Shown: positions 23,645 to 32,368 of the stretch, one piece after another
Layout of the letters: every line of letters begins with the position of its first letter
How positions within the stretch are numbered: the first letter of the stretch is position 1
NCBI RefSeq assembly: GCF_049546785.1
Contig: NZ_JBMWAN010000003.1
Location: forward strand, 62,001-126,000
Direction: 5' to 3'
From: Nitrospira_D sp035465795
GTDB lineage: Bacteria; Nitrospirota; Nitrospiria; Nitrospirales; Nitrospiraceae
Length of the DNA: 64,000 nucleotides
Made by a program: the position numbers and the translations under genes
The notes under the pieces: generated by a model
What the model saw: the letters and a program-made list of their open reading frames with translations, nothing else
Database searches by the model: none
Told to the model about the DNA's origin: nothing

Positions 23645-24442
23645 GTGAAACATCTTCGGCAATTGGAAGACCAAAGCGTCTACATTCTTCGAGAGGCCTA
23701 CAAACACTTCGACAATCTGGCGATGCTCTGGTCGATGGGCAAGGACTCCACGGTCCTGCTCTGGCTCGCGCGCAAGGCGTTCTTCGGGCATGTGCCGTTT
23801 CCTCTGTTGCACGTCGACACAAGTTACAAGATTCCCGCCATGATCGAGTATCGCGACCGGCTGGCGCGCGAGTGGCGATTGGATCTCGTGGTGGGGCAGA
23901 ACAAGGAAGCCCTGGCGGCCGGGATGAACCATACGATGGGCCGGGTGGCCTGTTGCACCGCGCTCAAGACGAACGGCCTCAAGCAGCTGATCGAGCAGAA
24001 GGGCTACACAGGGATCATTCTGGGGGTGCGGGCCGACGAAGAAGGCACCAGGGCCAAGGAACGGTATTTCTCTCCCCGCGACAAGCACGGCGACTGGGAT
24101 TTTCGCGATCAGCCGCCCGAGCTCTGGGATCAGTATAAGACCACGTTCCCGCCCGGCACCCATATCCGTATCCATCCGCTGCTGGATTGGACCGAGATCA
24201 ATATCTGGGAATACATCAAGTACGAGAACATTCCGTTCATCGATCTGTATCTCGACAAGGGGGACGGGACCCGCTATCGCAGCCTCGGGTGCGCCCCCTG
24301 CACCACCCCGATCAAATCGACGGCGAAGAGCGTGGACGACATCATCGACGAATTACGCCACACGACGGTGGCCGAGCGGGCAGGCCGCGCCCAGGACGAA
24401 GGGCGCGGAATGGAACTGTTGCGCAAAGACGGGTACATGTAG
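23645..24442 (+). CDS. cysD: sulfate adenylyltransferase subunit 2
   Basis: ATP sulfurylase subunit that forms APS from sulfate and ATP together with the GTPase CysN. It is 265 aa, starting at GTG with AAAGGG upstream. The PP-loop motif appears as LWSMGKDSTVLLWL, followed by HVDTSYKIPAMIEYRDRLAR and the conserved GVRADEEGTRAKERYFSPRD block. The C-terminal LGCAPCTTPIKS is typical. The gene lies two bases before cysN. Confidence 0.95.
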   Translation: MKHLRQLEDQSVYILREAYKHFDNLAMLWSMGKDSTVLLWLARKAFFGHVPFPLLHVDTSYKIPAMIEYRDRLAREWRLDLVVGQNKEALAAGMNHTMGRVACCTALKTNGLKQLIEQKGYTGIILGVRADEEGTRAKERYFSPRDKHGDWDFRDQPPELWDQYKTTFPPGTHIRIHPLLDWTEINIWEYIKYENIPFIDLYLDKGDGTRYRSLGCAPCTTPIKSTAKSVDDIIDELRHTTVAERAGRAQDEGRGMELLRKDGYM

Positions 24443-24444
24443 CC

Positions 24445-26295
24445 ATGAACACTACTACTGCAGCCTCCAAACCGTCAGAGAATCTCAACATCGTCATTGT
24501 CGGACATGTGGATCATGGAAAGTCCACGCTGCTGGGCCGGCTCTATGCCGACACCGGCTCGCTGCCTGACGGCAAACTGGAAAAGGTGCAGGCGATCTGC
24601 CGCCAGCAAGGCAAGGAGTTCGAGTACGCGTTTCTGTTCGACGCCTTCCTCGAGGAGCAAGAACAAGGCATTACAATCGATACGGCGCGCACGTTCTTCA
24701 TCTGGAAGGGGCGCCAGTACATCATCATCGACGCCCCGGGCCATAAAGAATTTCTCAAGAACATGATCTCCGGCGCGGCGCGGGCGGAGGCGGCACTCCT
24801 TCTGATCGACGCCCTTGAAGGGGTGAAAGAGCAGTCCAAGAAGCACGGGTATCTGCTCTCGTTGCTGGGCGTTCGCCAGTTCGCCGTGGTCGTGAACAAG
24901 ATGGATCTCGTCGGGTATCGACAGGATGTATTCGATGGGATTGAAAAAGAATACCGGGAGTTTCTCGGGCAGTTCAAGGCGGTGCCCGAGCGGATCATTC
25001 CGGTCAGCGCCAAGATGGGCGACAACATCGCCAATCGCAGTGACAAGATGTCCTGGTACACCGGTCCGACGGTGCTGGACACCCTGAGTCTCTTTAAGAA
25101 AGAGGCAGCTCGTTCGGAGCAGCCCCTGCGGCTGCCCGTTCAAGATGTCTATAAGTTCGATGCCCGGCGAATCATTACCGGGCGTATCACCGCGGGCACG
25201 CTGAAGGTCGGCGACCAGCTGGTGTTTTCCCCCTCGAACAAGCGCGCCAATATCCGCTCTATTGAAGCCTTCAATATCGATCCGCCGCTCGCGGAATCGC
25301 ATGCCGGCCAATCGGTCGGGATCACGCTTGACGAGCAGATCTTTGTGGAGCGCGGGGAAGTCGCCACGCATCCGGAGGCGCTGCCGCTGGTGTCTACGGC
25401 GTTCCGCGCCAATCTCTTCTGGCTTGGGAAGCGCCCGCTGGAGCGGGGCAGGAAGTATCAACTGCGTGTGGCCACCAAAGAAGTCGACTGCGAAGTGTCC
25501 GCCATTCACCGTATCATCGACACGATGGACCTGGCGCAACAGCAGGGAAGTGCGACCGTCAACAAGAATCAGGTGGCCGAGCTCACGTTGCGCACCAAGG
25601 CCCCGGTCGCCTTCGATCTTTCCGCCTCCTTCGAAGCCACGGGCCGTTTTGTGCTGGTCGATGAGTACGACATTGCCGGTGGCGGCATCGTCACGGAGCT
25701 GGTGCATGACGATCAGGAATTGCTCCGCGAGGAAGCCCGCCGCAGAGATTTTGCCTGGGTGAAGGGCGAGGTCGGCGTGGAAGACCGTGCCCAGCAGTAC
25801 GGCCATCGTCCCGCGATCGTGCTCTTTACCGGAGGCCGGCACACGGGCAAATCCTTTCTCGCGAAAAGGCTGGAAACCCGTTTAGTCGCGGACGGACGCC
25901 ATGCCTACTTGCTTGACGGTGAAAATCTTCGCCGCGGACTCGACGCCGACCTCACCGAGGAAGAGCGGGGCCAGACCGACGAGATGGCCCGGCGTTATGG
26001 GGAGGTGGCCCGTCTCTTGATCGACACGGGGTTGATCGTGGTGTCTACCACCAATCCGTTCGGTCTTGCGTATAAAGAGGCAGCCCAGGCCATCAGGACC
26101 CTTGTCCATCCGGCACCGGTGATCGCCGTGCATATGACGAAGACGAACGAAGAGCCGCCTCCGAACACCGATATCATTTTCAGCGGACCAACGGATTTTG
26201 ATGAAGCCACGAGGCAGATCATGGAGGAGCTCAAGAAGCGGGGCGTGCTGGCCCAGGCCATCGGCGCCAAGCCGACCTTCCAATATTCGATCTAG
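24445..26295 (+). CDS. cysN: sulfate adenylyltransferase subunit 1 with CysC-like C-terminal domain
   Basis: A GTPase that drives APS formation. It is 616 aa. The GTPase motifs are GHVDHGKST (about residue 20), DAPGHKEF and NKMD. Elongation-factor-like beta domains cover about 225-430. Residues about 450-616 resemble APS kinase (VLFTGGRHTGKSFLAKRLET; LLDGENLRRGLDADLTEEER) but depart from it: the FISP serine block of true CysC is replaced by STTNPF, and the P-loop is GGRHTGKS instead of GLSGAGKS. Because CysH here looks APS-specific, the tail may be a relic or regulatory. This is inference. Confidence 0.92.
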   Translation: MNTTTAASKPSENLNIVIVGHVDHGKSTLLGRLYADTGSLPDGKLEKVQAICRQQGKEFEYAFLFDAFLEEQEQGITIDTARTFFIWKGRQYIIIDAPGHKEFLKNMISGAARAEAALLLIDALEGVKEQSKKHGYLLSLLGVRQFAVVVNKMDLVGYRQDVFDGIEKEYREFLGQFKAVPERIIPVSAKMGDNIANRSDKMSWYTGPTVLDTLSLFKKEAARSEQPLRLPVQDVYKFDARRIITGRITAGTLKVGDQLVFSPSNKRANIRSIEAFNIDPPLAESHAGQSVGITLDEQIFVERGEVATHPEALPLVSTAFRANLFWLGKRPLERGRKYQLRVATKEVDCEVSAIHRIIDTMDLAQQQGSATVNKNQVAELTLRTKAPVAFDLSASFEATGRFVLVDEYDIAGGGIVTELVHDDQELLREEARRRDFAWVKGEVGVEDRAQQYGHRPAIVLFTGGRHTGKSFLAKRLETRLVADGRHAYLLDGENLRRGLDADLTEEERGQTDEMARRYGEVARLLIDTGLIVVSTTNPFGLAYKEAAQAIRTLVHPAPVIAVHMTKTNEEPPPNTDIIFSGPTDFDEATRQIMEELKKRGVLAQAIGAKPTFQYSI

Positions 26296-26434
26296 CGGGA
26301 GTCCCAAGAAGGAGAGATCCCCGGGCGCTTCGCTTCCTGTGGATCCCCCCTTCCGGTTGCTTGGTTTGACTCCCCAGAAACCGCTGTGTTACGGTACCGT
26401 TTGATCAATTTGGCCTGCACAAAAGGGACGTATT

Positions 26435-27355
26435 ATGGCTCCTGAAAAGGACCTGAAAGCCATCCTCGGCAAGCTCAAATATTCGGACGACGCCAAGGTC
26501 GTTCAGCAGATTACCGAGCAAACCAAGCAGGTACATGCCCGCATGGCGGGTATTAAGTACAAGATCGCCGTGATGAGCGGGAAGGGCGGCGTCGGCAAGA
26601 GCATGACGACCGTCAACCTGGCCCTGGCTTTTGCCCGTCAAGGGGCCAAGGTCGGATTACTGGATGTGGATTTGAACGGTCCCTGCGTGCCGCGCATGTT
26701 GGGTCTGCATGGCCAGTCTCTGACTATGACGCCGGAGGGCGCTATTCCTCCGGTTGGGCCATTGGGACTGAAAGTCGCCTCGATGGACTTCTTTCTCGGC
26801 GACGCGTCGCCGGTCCGGTGGAAGGGCCCGATGGACGTGAGCCCGGTCTGGCTTGGGCTCATGGAGATGAATGTCATTCGGGAGTTTCTCGCTGATGTGG
26901 TCTGGGGCGAACTGGATTATCTGCTGGCCGACCTGCCTCCTGGCGCTGCTGCCGATAAGCCGCCGGTCATTGCGGGATTTATCCCGGATTTGGCCGGTGC
27001 GATTGTGGTGACCACTCCATCGGAAGTGGCCTCCGACGTGGTGCAGAAGTCGGTCACGTATGCCCGTGATATGGGGATCAAGGTCCTCGGTATCGTGGAA
27101 AATATGAGCGAGTATCGCTGTCCGTCCTGCGGTGAAGTCAATGAGCTGTTTGAAGGCAATACCGAAGCGATGTGCGAGGCGCTCGATCTTCCGCTTCTGG
27201 GAAGGGTTCCGTTTGATCGAAAACTCGCCCGTACGTTTGACAAGGGCCAGCCGTTGCTTGACGAAACCTATCCGACTATTCAACGGTATCAGGAAATTGC
27301 CGGTCGTATCCGCACCTTGCTCGACTACAAGAAGGTGTTAGCGGATAAGCTGTAA
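26435..27355 (+). CDS. apbC: Mrp/ApbC-family Fe-S cluster carrier ATPase
   Basis: A 306-aa P-loop protein of the Mrp/NBP35 group, thought to assemble or carry [4Fe-4S] clusters. It has the deviant Walker A MSGKGGVGKSMTTVNLALAF, a Walker B-like DLPPGAAADKP and the bridging cluster site CPSCG near residue 231. An N-terminal segment of about 40 residues precedes the ATPase. AAGGGACG-like pairing lies before the ATG. A client role for the Fe-S enzymes of the sulfate operon just upstream is plausible but not shown. Confidence 0.9.
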   Translation: MAPEKDLKAILGKLKYSDDAKVVQQITEQTKQVHARMAGIKYKIAVMSGKGGVGKSMTTVNLALAFARQGAKVGLLDVDLNGPCVPRMLGLHGQSLTMTPEGAIPPVGPLGLKVASMDFFLGDASPVRWKGPMDVSPVWLGLMEMNVIREFLADVVWGELDYLLADLPPGAAADKPPVIAGFIPDLAGAIVVTTPSEVASDVVQKSVTYARDMGIKVLGIVENMSEYRCPSCGEVNELFEGNTEAMCEALDLPLLGRVPFDRKLARTFDKGQPLLDETYPTIQRYQEIAGRIRTLLDYKKVLADKL

Positions 27356-27380
27356 TGAGAGGGATGCGGGAGGAGTCACT

Positions 27381-28136
27381 ATGAAATTTGTCTGTCTGAA
27401 CTGCGAAACCTATATGAATTTTGAAAAGGTCGAGAAGCCCGGGGAAGGGTCGCTCGGCGTGTTCTTCGGCTGTCCGTCTTGCAATGCCAAGTTCTCCATG
27501 GTGACCAATCCCGGCGAAACGCAAATGGTCAGTTCGCTCGGCGTGAAACTGGGAGGCCGGACGGTTGCGGCCGAGCCGTTTGAAATGACCAGAGGGACCC
27601 TCAAGGATGAGGCGTTGGCCGGGGCCGGACAGATGGGCGCCTATTTGAATGAGAAGATTCAGGGCGGCCAACCGGTTGCCTCCGCTGCCGTTCCTACGGC
27701 CGCGAAGCCCGGCGAGAAAGCCAGCGGCGGCTGTCCCTTCTCCGCCATGGTCGCGGAAATGGGGCTGACGACCGGCGGTAAACCGGGCGCGACTGCTCCG
27801 TCTGCTTCGGAGTTCACCTGGACGGCCGACGCAAAAGAAAAACTCGACCGGTTGCCGGCTTTTGTGAAACCGATGGTGCAAAGCAGTGTCGAAGCCTATG
27901 CCAGGAAGAACGGGTTTACGTCCATCACGCTCCAAGTCATGGACGATTCGAAAAACGATTCGCCCAACGGGATGACCTGGTCTCGGGAGGCGGAGCAGCG
28001 GCTGGACAATATTCCCGACTTCATCAGGCCGATGGCCCGGAAAGAAATCGAGCGGTTGGCCAAAGAGCGCGGCGTGGCCACCATCACCGCGCAAGTTATG
28101 GATGACGCCAAAGATAAGTTCATGAAGTTTATGTAA
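27381..28136 (+). CDS. zinc-ribbon protein with two PCP_red segments
   Basis: A 251-aa protein. The N-terminus has a zinc-ribbon-like pair C5-x2-C8 and C31-x2-C34. Residues about 143-185 (FTWTADAKEKLDRLPAFVKP) and about 197-240 (MTWSREAEQRLDNIPDFIRP) are two copies of the short segment called PCP_red, first noted at the end of light-independent protochlorophyllide reductase subunits and also present in many non-photosynthetic bacteria. The function is unknown. A larger protein with four such segments is encoded at 42277. It starts 25 bases after apbC and so probably shares its transcript. Confidence 0.85.
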   Translation: MKFVCLNCETYMNFEKVEKPGEGSLGVFFGCPSCNAKFSMVTNPGETQMVSSLGVKLGGRTVAAEPFEMTRGTLKDEALAGAGQMGAYLNEKIQGGQPVASAAVPTAAKPGEKASGGCPFSAMVAEMGLTTGGKPGATAPSASEFTWTADAKEKLDRLPAFVKPMVQSSVEAYARKNGFTSITLQVMDDSKNDSPNGMTWSREAEQRLDNIPDFIRPMARKEIERLAKERGVATITAQVMDDAKDKFMKFM

Positions 28137-28143
28137 GACGGTT

Positions 28144-28998
28144 ATGGGCAACAGACAGCGGGCCTTCTCAAGGCCTATCCGGCCGGCCGGATGGGCCTTT
28201 CCTTTCCATATATTCCTTCAGCGATCAGGACAGCTGAGTCGAGTCTCCGCGTGGCTACGCGGCTTCTCGTGTGTGGCCGCGGTGGTCTTGTTGTGCGCCG
28301 GGCCGCTGGGCGCTCAGCACCATGAGCCGGGGCCAGACACTTCTGCTGAGACGGTACCCCATCACGGGCACGATCATGATTCGGCCCCTTCCTCCGATGG
28401 CTGGGAGGGATCGAAAGAAGGCGTCGCCTATTCCGAGTTTAATCACCATCTGGCAGGATTCTTCGTCCTTCTGATCGGTTTCTCGGAGTTGACTCCGGCT
28501 CTTCGGGTTGCCGCGGTCAGTTGGGCGAGGATGCTGTTGCCCGGGGCTCTTATTCTTATGGGGATCTTTCTCTTGATTTGGAGCGATCACCAGGCATGGC
28601 CGATCGGTTCCTTGAGTTTTGCGCAAACATTTGGCGGCCACGATCCTGAAATCCTTCAGCATAAGTTGTATGGGATCTTGTCGTTGGCCATCGGGCTCAT
28701 CGAGATTTTTCGACGGCTCGGTCATGTCGTTCATGCCGGCTGGATGGTGCCGCTTCCCGCCTTCGCGATTCTCGGTGGGCTGATGTTGTTCGCCCATTCC
28801 CACGGAGCCCATCCCTCCGCACAGCAGATTGCTCTTGACCATGCGATCATGGGGACCATTGCCATCTCGGCCGGCGGGACAAGGCTCGTCTCTGCGTGGT
28901 TTGCCTCTCCCATTGGCTGGTTGCGCAGCAGAGGGGAAATCGCCTGGGCTCTGTGCATTCTCGCGATCGGTGTGCAACTCCTCTTATACTCCGAATAG
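28144..28998 (+). CDS. histidine-rich membrane protein, hypothetical
   Basis: A 284-aa protein with a possible signal segment (about residues 38-58), then a His-rich stretch (QHHEPG, HHGHDHD), followed by about six hydrophobic segments ending in WALCILAIGVQLLLYSE. The His clusters on the likely outer face suggest metal handling (copper, zinc or nickel), but no transporter motif is recognised. The gene begins seven bases after the PCP_red gene. The start is uncertain because no good ribosome binding site is visible. Confidence 0.65.
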   Translation: MGNRQRAFSRPIRPAGWAFPFHIFLQRSGQLSRVSAWLRGFSCVAAVVLLCAGPLGAQHHEPGPDTSAETVPHHGHDHDSAPSSDGWEGSKEGVAYSEFNHHLAGFFVLLIGFSELTPALRVAAVSWARMLLPGALILMGIFLLIWSDHQAWPIGSLSFAQTFGGHDPEILQHKLYGILSLAIGLIEIFRRLGHVVHAGWMVPLPAFAILGGLMLFAHSHGAHPSAQQIALDHAIMGTIAISAGGTRLVSAWFASPIGWLRSRGEIAWALCILAIGVQLLLYSE

Positions 28999-28999
28999 T

Positions 29000-29024
29000 C
29001 TCGGGACCACCGGCCGCACCCGAG
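29000..29024 (+). terminator. weak hairpin after the membrane protein gene
   Basis: CTCGGG (29000-29005) and CCCGAG (29019-29024) with a 13-base loop and no T-run, directly after the stop at 28998. Confidence 0.3.
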
Positions 29025-29028
29025 TCGA

Positions 29029-29058
29029 TTGACACCCTCGAAAGCCCTATGCTAGGTC
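29029..29058 (+). promoter_or_regulatory. weak candidate promoter upstream of yebC
   Basis: TTGACA at 29029-29034 with TAGGTC 18 bases further on. Only the -35 is convincing. The yebC start is 78 bases downstream. Confidence 0.3.
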
Positions 29059-29135
29059 TAACGCATTGCGGCGACTGAGGCAGTGCGGTGATCTCTAATC
29101 AGCCGGATTGTCGCTGACTTAGAGGAGGAATCTTT

Positions 29136-29894
29136 ATGGGTGGACATAGTCATTGGGCGACAATTAAGCGGCACAAAGGCGCGCAAGATGCCAAGCGCGG
29201 GAAGATTTTCACGCGCATTATCAGAGAGCTGACCATCGCATCCCGATCAGGCGGTGATCCGGACGGTAACCCTCGCCTACGGCTGGCCATTGCCAAGGCG
29301 AAGGAAGCCAATATGCCCGGCGATACGATGAAGAAGGCCATCCAGCGAGGCACAGGGGAACTTCCCGGTGTGACCTATGAAGAATTTGCGCTCGAAGGGT
29401 ATGGGCCTGGCGGCACGGCCGTCCTGCTGGAGATCACCAGTGATAATCGTAACCGCACGGTCGCCGAAATCCGCAGTCTCTTTACCAAGAACCATGGCAA
29501 TATGGCCGAAGCCGGTGCCGTGTCATGGCAGTTCCACAAGAAGGGCCTCATTACGATCGAGAAGGGAAAGGTGGACGAGGACACGCTCCTGACTCTGGCT
29601 CTTGATGCGGGTGCGGAAGATGTGAAAGTCGGCGAGAAAATGTTCGAGGTGGTCACTGACCCGCATGATTTTGAAGCCGTCAAGAAAGCGCTGACCGATG
29701 CCAAGATCGAATCGACGACGGCGGAAATCACCTTTATTCCCCAGAACACGGTCCATCTCGAAGAGAAAGCCGCTGAGCAAATGCTCAGGCTGATGGAAGT
29801 CATGGACGAGCACGACGATGTGCAGAAAGTCCATGCCAACTTCGACATTTCCGACGAAGTCATGGAGAAAGTCGCTGCGGCTGCTGCCGGGTAA
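29136..29894 (+). CDS. yebC: YebC/PmpR-family regulator (TACO1-like)
   Basis: A 252-aa protein starting MGGHSHWATIKRHKGAQDAK, the signature of the YebC family. Members act as DNA-binding regulators and, more recently, as factors that relieve ribosome stalling at proline-rich stretches. The ATG is preceded by AGAGGAGG. It lies upstream of ruvA, an association seen in many bacteria (yebC-ruvC-ruvA-ruvB); ruvC is not present here. Confidence 0.95.
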   Translation: MGGHSHWATIKRHKGAQDAKRGKIFTRIIRELTIASRSGGDPDGNPRLRLAIAKAKEANMPGDTMKKAIQRGTGELPGVTYEEFALEGYGPGGTAVLLEITSDNRNRTVAEIRSLFTKNHGNMAEAGAVSWQFHKKGLITIEKGKVDEDTLLTLALDAGAEDVKVGEKMFEVVTDPHDFEAVKKALTDAKIESTTAEITFIPQNTVHLEEKAAEQMLRLMEVMDEHDDVQKVHANFDISDEVMEKVAAAAAG

Positions 29895-29941
29895 CCGGCG
29901 TTCTCATCGTTCACCGATTCAGGAGTCTCCACGACCGACGC

Positions 29942-30550
29942 ATGATCGCCTTATTGACAGGCCGGTTGGCCTTTAAGGCGCCGACGCATCTGGCTCTTGA
30001 TGTCCAGGGAGTCGGTTACGAAGTCTTTGTTCCCCTCAGTACCTTCTATAACCTCCCGGATCTCAACCAGACCGTTTCGCTGAGCATCCACACCCATGTC
30101 CGCGAGGATGCCATTCAGTTGTTTGGTTTCGTCACGCAACAGGAAAAAGACGCGTTCGTGTTGCTGACGACAGTCTCCGGAATCGGTCCCAAATCGGCCT
30201 TGGGAATACTCTCGGCCCTGCCCGTGTCAGACCTGGTTTCGGCGATTCAATCCGGCGACGTTGATAAGCTGGAAACGGTGCCGGGGGTGGGTAAAAAAAC
30301 CGCCGGACGGATCGTCCTTGAACTCAAGGAGAAAGCGGCGAAGTTGCATCCCGCGATGGCGCTGACCTCAGAAGTCTCGCCCGCCGGACAGGATGCCATG
30401 TTTGACGATGCCCTCTCTGCATTGACGAACCTCGGGTATCGGGCACAGGATGCGAAAGAGGCGTTAAAGCGGGTGCGGCAGTCCAGGACAGAACCCGTCA
30501 GCTTGCAGGTTCTGATCCGTGAAACCTTGAAAGATCTGGCAAGGGGGTAG
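29942..30550 (+). CDS. ruvA: Holliday junction DNA helicase subunit RuvA
   Basis: Binds four-way DNA junctions and loads RuvB for branch migration. It is 202 aa: an OB-fold N-terminal domain, two helix-hairpin-helix motifs (VSGIGPKSALGILS and VPGVGKKTAGRIVLELK) and the C-terminal domain that contacts RuvB (ALSALTNLGYRAQDAKEALK). ruvB follows after one inserted gene. ruvC is not adjacent. Confidence 0.96.
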   Translation: MIALLTGRLAFKAPTHLALDVQGVGYEVFVPLSTFYNLPDLNQTVSLSIHTHVREDAIQLFGFVTQQEKDAFVLLTTVSGIGPKSALGILSALPVSDLVSAIQSGDVDKLETVPGVGKKTAGRIVLELKEKAAKLHPAMALTSEVSPAGQDAMFDDALSALTNLGYRAQDAKEALKRVRQSRTEPVSLQVLIRETLKDLARG

Positions 30551-30553
30551 CTC

Positions 30554-31045
30554 ATGACCGTGAACTCGTGGCGTGACGTGATCGTAACCGTGTTTTTCAT
30601 GCTCAGCGCGTCGGTCGCATTCTCCCCTGATCTCTCTCTGGCTGATGACGCGCAAACAGAGCCGAAAAGCATCCGCAAGACGTGCGGGAAATGCCCCGAG
30701 GGCTATGCTATGACGGGCGTCACCGAGGCTCCGAGTATTTGCAAAGATGGGGATCCGATACTGGTCCAGTGCGTGCCGCTCGGCGCCAACTTGCTGCCCG
30801 TCTGCGGTTCCTGTCCGGAAGGGTACCGGGAAATCGGGAGTTCCTCGGTCCCGGCCCGTTGTGGAAATCAGGACGGCGGGCGCCTCTCCCAATGCCAGTT
30901 GGAACGAATGGAATCGAACTTTCCGGATTCGACAACCGGCGGAAAAATCTGTCCGCCCGATTGCGGGAGCACGGCGACGCCGGGGCGAGGGGCGTTGCCG
31001 CCCCCCCCGAACTATCAATATATTCCTCCCTCCGAAAAGAAATAA
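30554..31045 (+). CDS. secreted Cys-rich protein inserted between ruvA and ruvB
   Basis: A 163-aa protein with a signal peptide (about residues 1-31, ending SLADDA). Two repeats, CGKCPEGYAMTGV and CGSCPEGYREIGS, each followed by further cysteines, give a disulfide- or metal-binding module. The tail is Pro-rich. The ATG is three bases after the ruvA stop, so it is co-transcribed with ruvA and ruvB although an exported protein has no evident link to recombination. I do not recognise a named family. Confidence 0.75.
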   Translation: MTVNSWRDVIVTVFFMLSASVAFSPDLSLADDAQTEPKSIRKTCGKCPEGYAMTGVTEAPSICKDGDPILVQCVPLGANLLPVCGSCPEGYREIGSSSVPARCGNQDGGRLSQCQLERMESNFPDSTTGGKICPPDCGSTATPGRGALPPPPNYQYIPPSEKK

Positions 31046-31070
31046 TACCCCAGTGCGGGACCCAGGGACT

Positions 31071-32075
31071 ATGAACGATCGAATCCTGAACGCCCAGTTG
31101 ACCGACGACGAACGAAGCATCGAGCAGACGTTACGTCCGCAGACGCTTGACGAGTACATCGGCCAGGCGCGCATGAAAGAATCGCTCAGGATTTGCATCG
31201 AAGCCGCCACGCAGCGAGGCGAGACCCTCGACCATACGATTTTCTATGGCCCCCCGGGGCTTGGCAAAACCACCATCGCCCATATCATCGCCCGTGAAAT
31301 GGGCGGGGCCTTGCGCGCCACCTCGGGCCTTGTGCTGGCGCATGCCGGGGATCTCGCGGCGATCCTCACGAATCTGCAGGAGCACGATGTGCTCTTTATC
31401 GATGAAATCCACCGGCTGCCCGCATCGGTGGAGGAGGCGCTGTATCCCGCGATGGAGGATTTCCAGCTCGATCTCGTCGTGGGGCAAGGGCCTGCTGCCA
31501 GAACCGTAAAACTCGATCTTCCTCGCTTTACGCTCGTCGGGGCGACGACCAAAGCCGGGGCCTTGACGTCGCCGCTGCGGGATCGCTTCGGGTTGGTCTA
31601 TCGGCTTGAGTTTTATTCACCGGCGGAACTGCAAGTGATCGTTATGCGTTCGGCCGGGCTTCTCAATATTCCCATCGATCCGGAAGGCGCCCACGAAATC
31701 GCCTGCCGTGCCCGAGGCACACCGCGGATCGTCAATCGACTCATCAAGCGGGTCCGTGACTTTGCCCAGGTGAAAGCCGAAGGCCGGATCACGCAAGCCG
31801 TGGCTCACCAGGCCTTGGCCTGGCTCGGGGTGGATTCGGCGGGCTTTGACGAGATGGATCGCAAAATCCTTCTCACCATCATCGAGAAATTCGGAGGAGG
31901 GCCGGTCGGGGTCGAATCCCTGGCAGCGGCGGTGCAAGAGGATCGCAGCACCCTCGAAGATGTGCACGAACCCTATCTGATTCAAGCCGGCTACCTCGAT
32001 CGTACGGGGCGCGGCCGGCAAGTCACCAAAGCGGCTTTTGAGCATTTCAACAAGCCAACGAACCAGCTGTTCTAG
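31071..32075 (+). CDS. ruvB: Holliday junction DNA helicase RuvB
   Basis: Hexameric AAA+ motor for branch migration with RuvA. It is 334 aa: Walker A GPPGLGKTT, Walker B LFIDEIHRL, sensor GATTKAGALTSPLRDRFG, and a C-terminal winged helix for DNA binding. The ATG at 31071 gives the usual start MNDRILNAQLTDDE. A longer in-frame opening through the Cys-rich gene (from 30747) is rejected. Confidence 0.96.
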   Translation: MNDRILNAQLTDDERSIEQTLRPQTLDEYIGQARMKESLRICIEAATQRGETLDHTIFYGPPGLGKTTIAHIIAREMGGALRATSGLVLAHAGDLAAILTNLQEHDVLFIDEIHRLPASVEEALYPAMEDFQLDLVVGQGPAARTVKLDLPRFTLVGATTKAGALTSPLRDRFGLVYRLEFYSPAELQVIVMRSAGLLNIPIDPEGAHEIACRARGTPRIVNRLIKRVRDFAQVKAEGRITQAVAHQALAWLGVDSAGFDEMDRKILLTIIEKFGGGPVGVESLAAAVQEDRSTLEDVHEPYLIQAGYLDRTGRGRQVTKAAFEHFNKPTNQLF

Positions 32076-32243
32076 CGACTGAAGCTCGACGACCGGGCGC
32101 CTTTCCGTGGTCGCCGCCAAGGTTACACCTAGTTCCTGGGCCATTCCCCCTTTCATGAAATCCCGTCCCATGGCCTTTCCTCAGCCCTCCGACTTGTCGC
32201 GAGAGCTTCGCGGGGAGTGAGTTTATAAAGAGGACGCAAGTCC

Positions 32244-32293
32244 TTGACAGACCTTGAGTCTCCTTGCATTACCTGACTCGGTTCCTGTATGAT
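32244..32293 (+). promoter_or_regulatory. overlapping candidate promoters of the aromatic operon
   Basis: TTGACA at 32244-32249 (with ATTACC 18 bases on), and TTGCAT at 32264-32269 with TATGAT at 32288-32293 (spacer 18). They lie 76-120 bases before pheA, the first gene of a long operon. Confidence 0.5.
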
Positions 32294-32368
32294 TCAACGC
32301 TTGCTCGCACTCGTTCCGCCTCTGGACGATCGTCCAACTCATGAGGCGAGAGTGGAGGGGGTTTGTTC

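Noticed and set aside
24475..25842. A 455-codon antisense frame inside cysN
   Set aside because: Antisense shadow; cysN motifs are complete on the plus strand.
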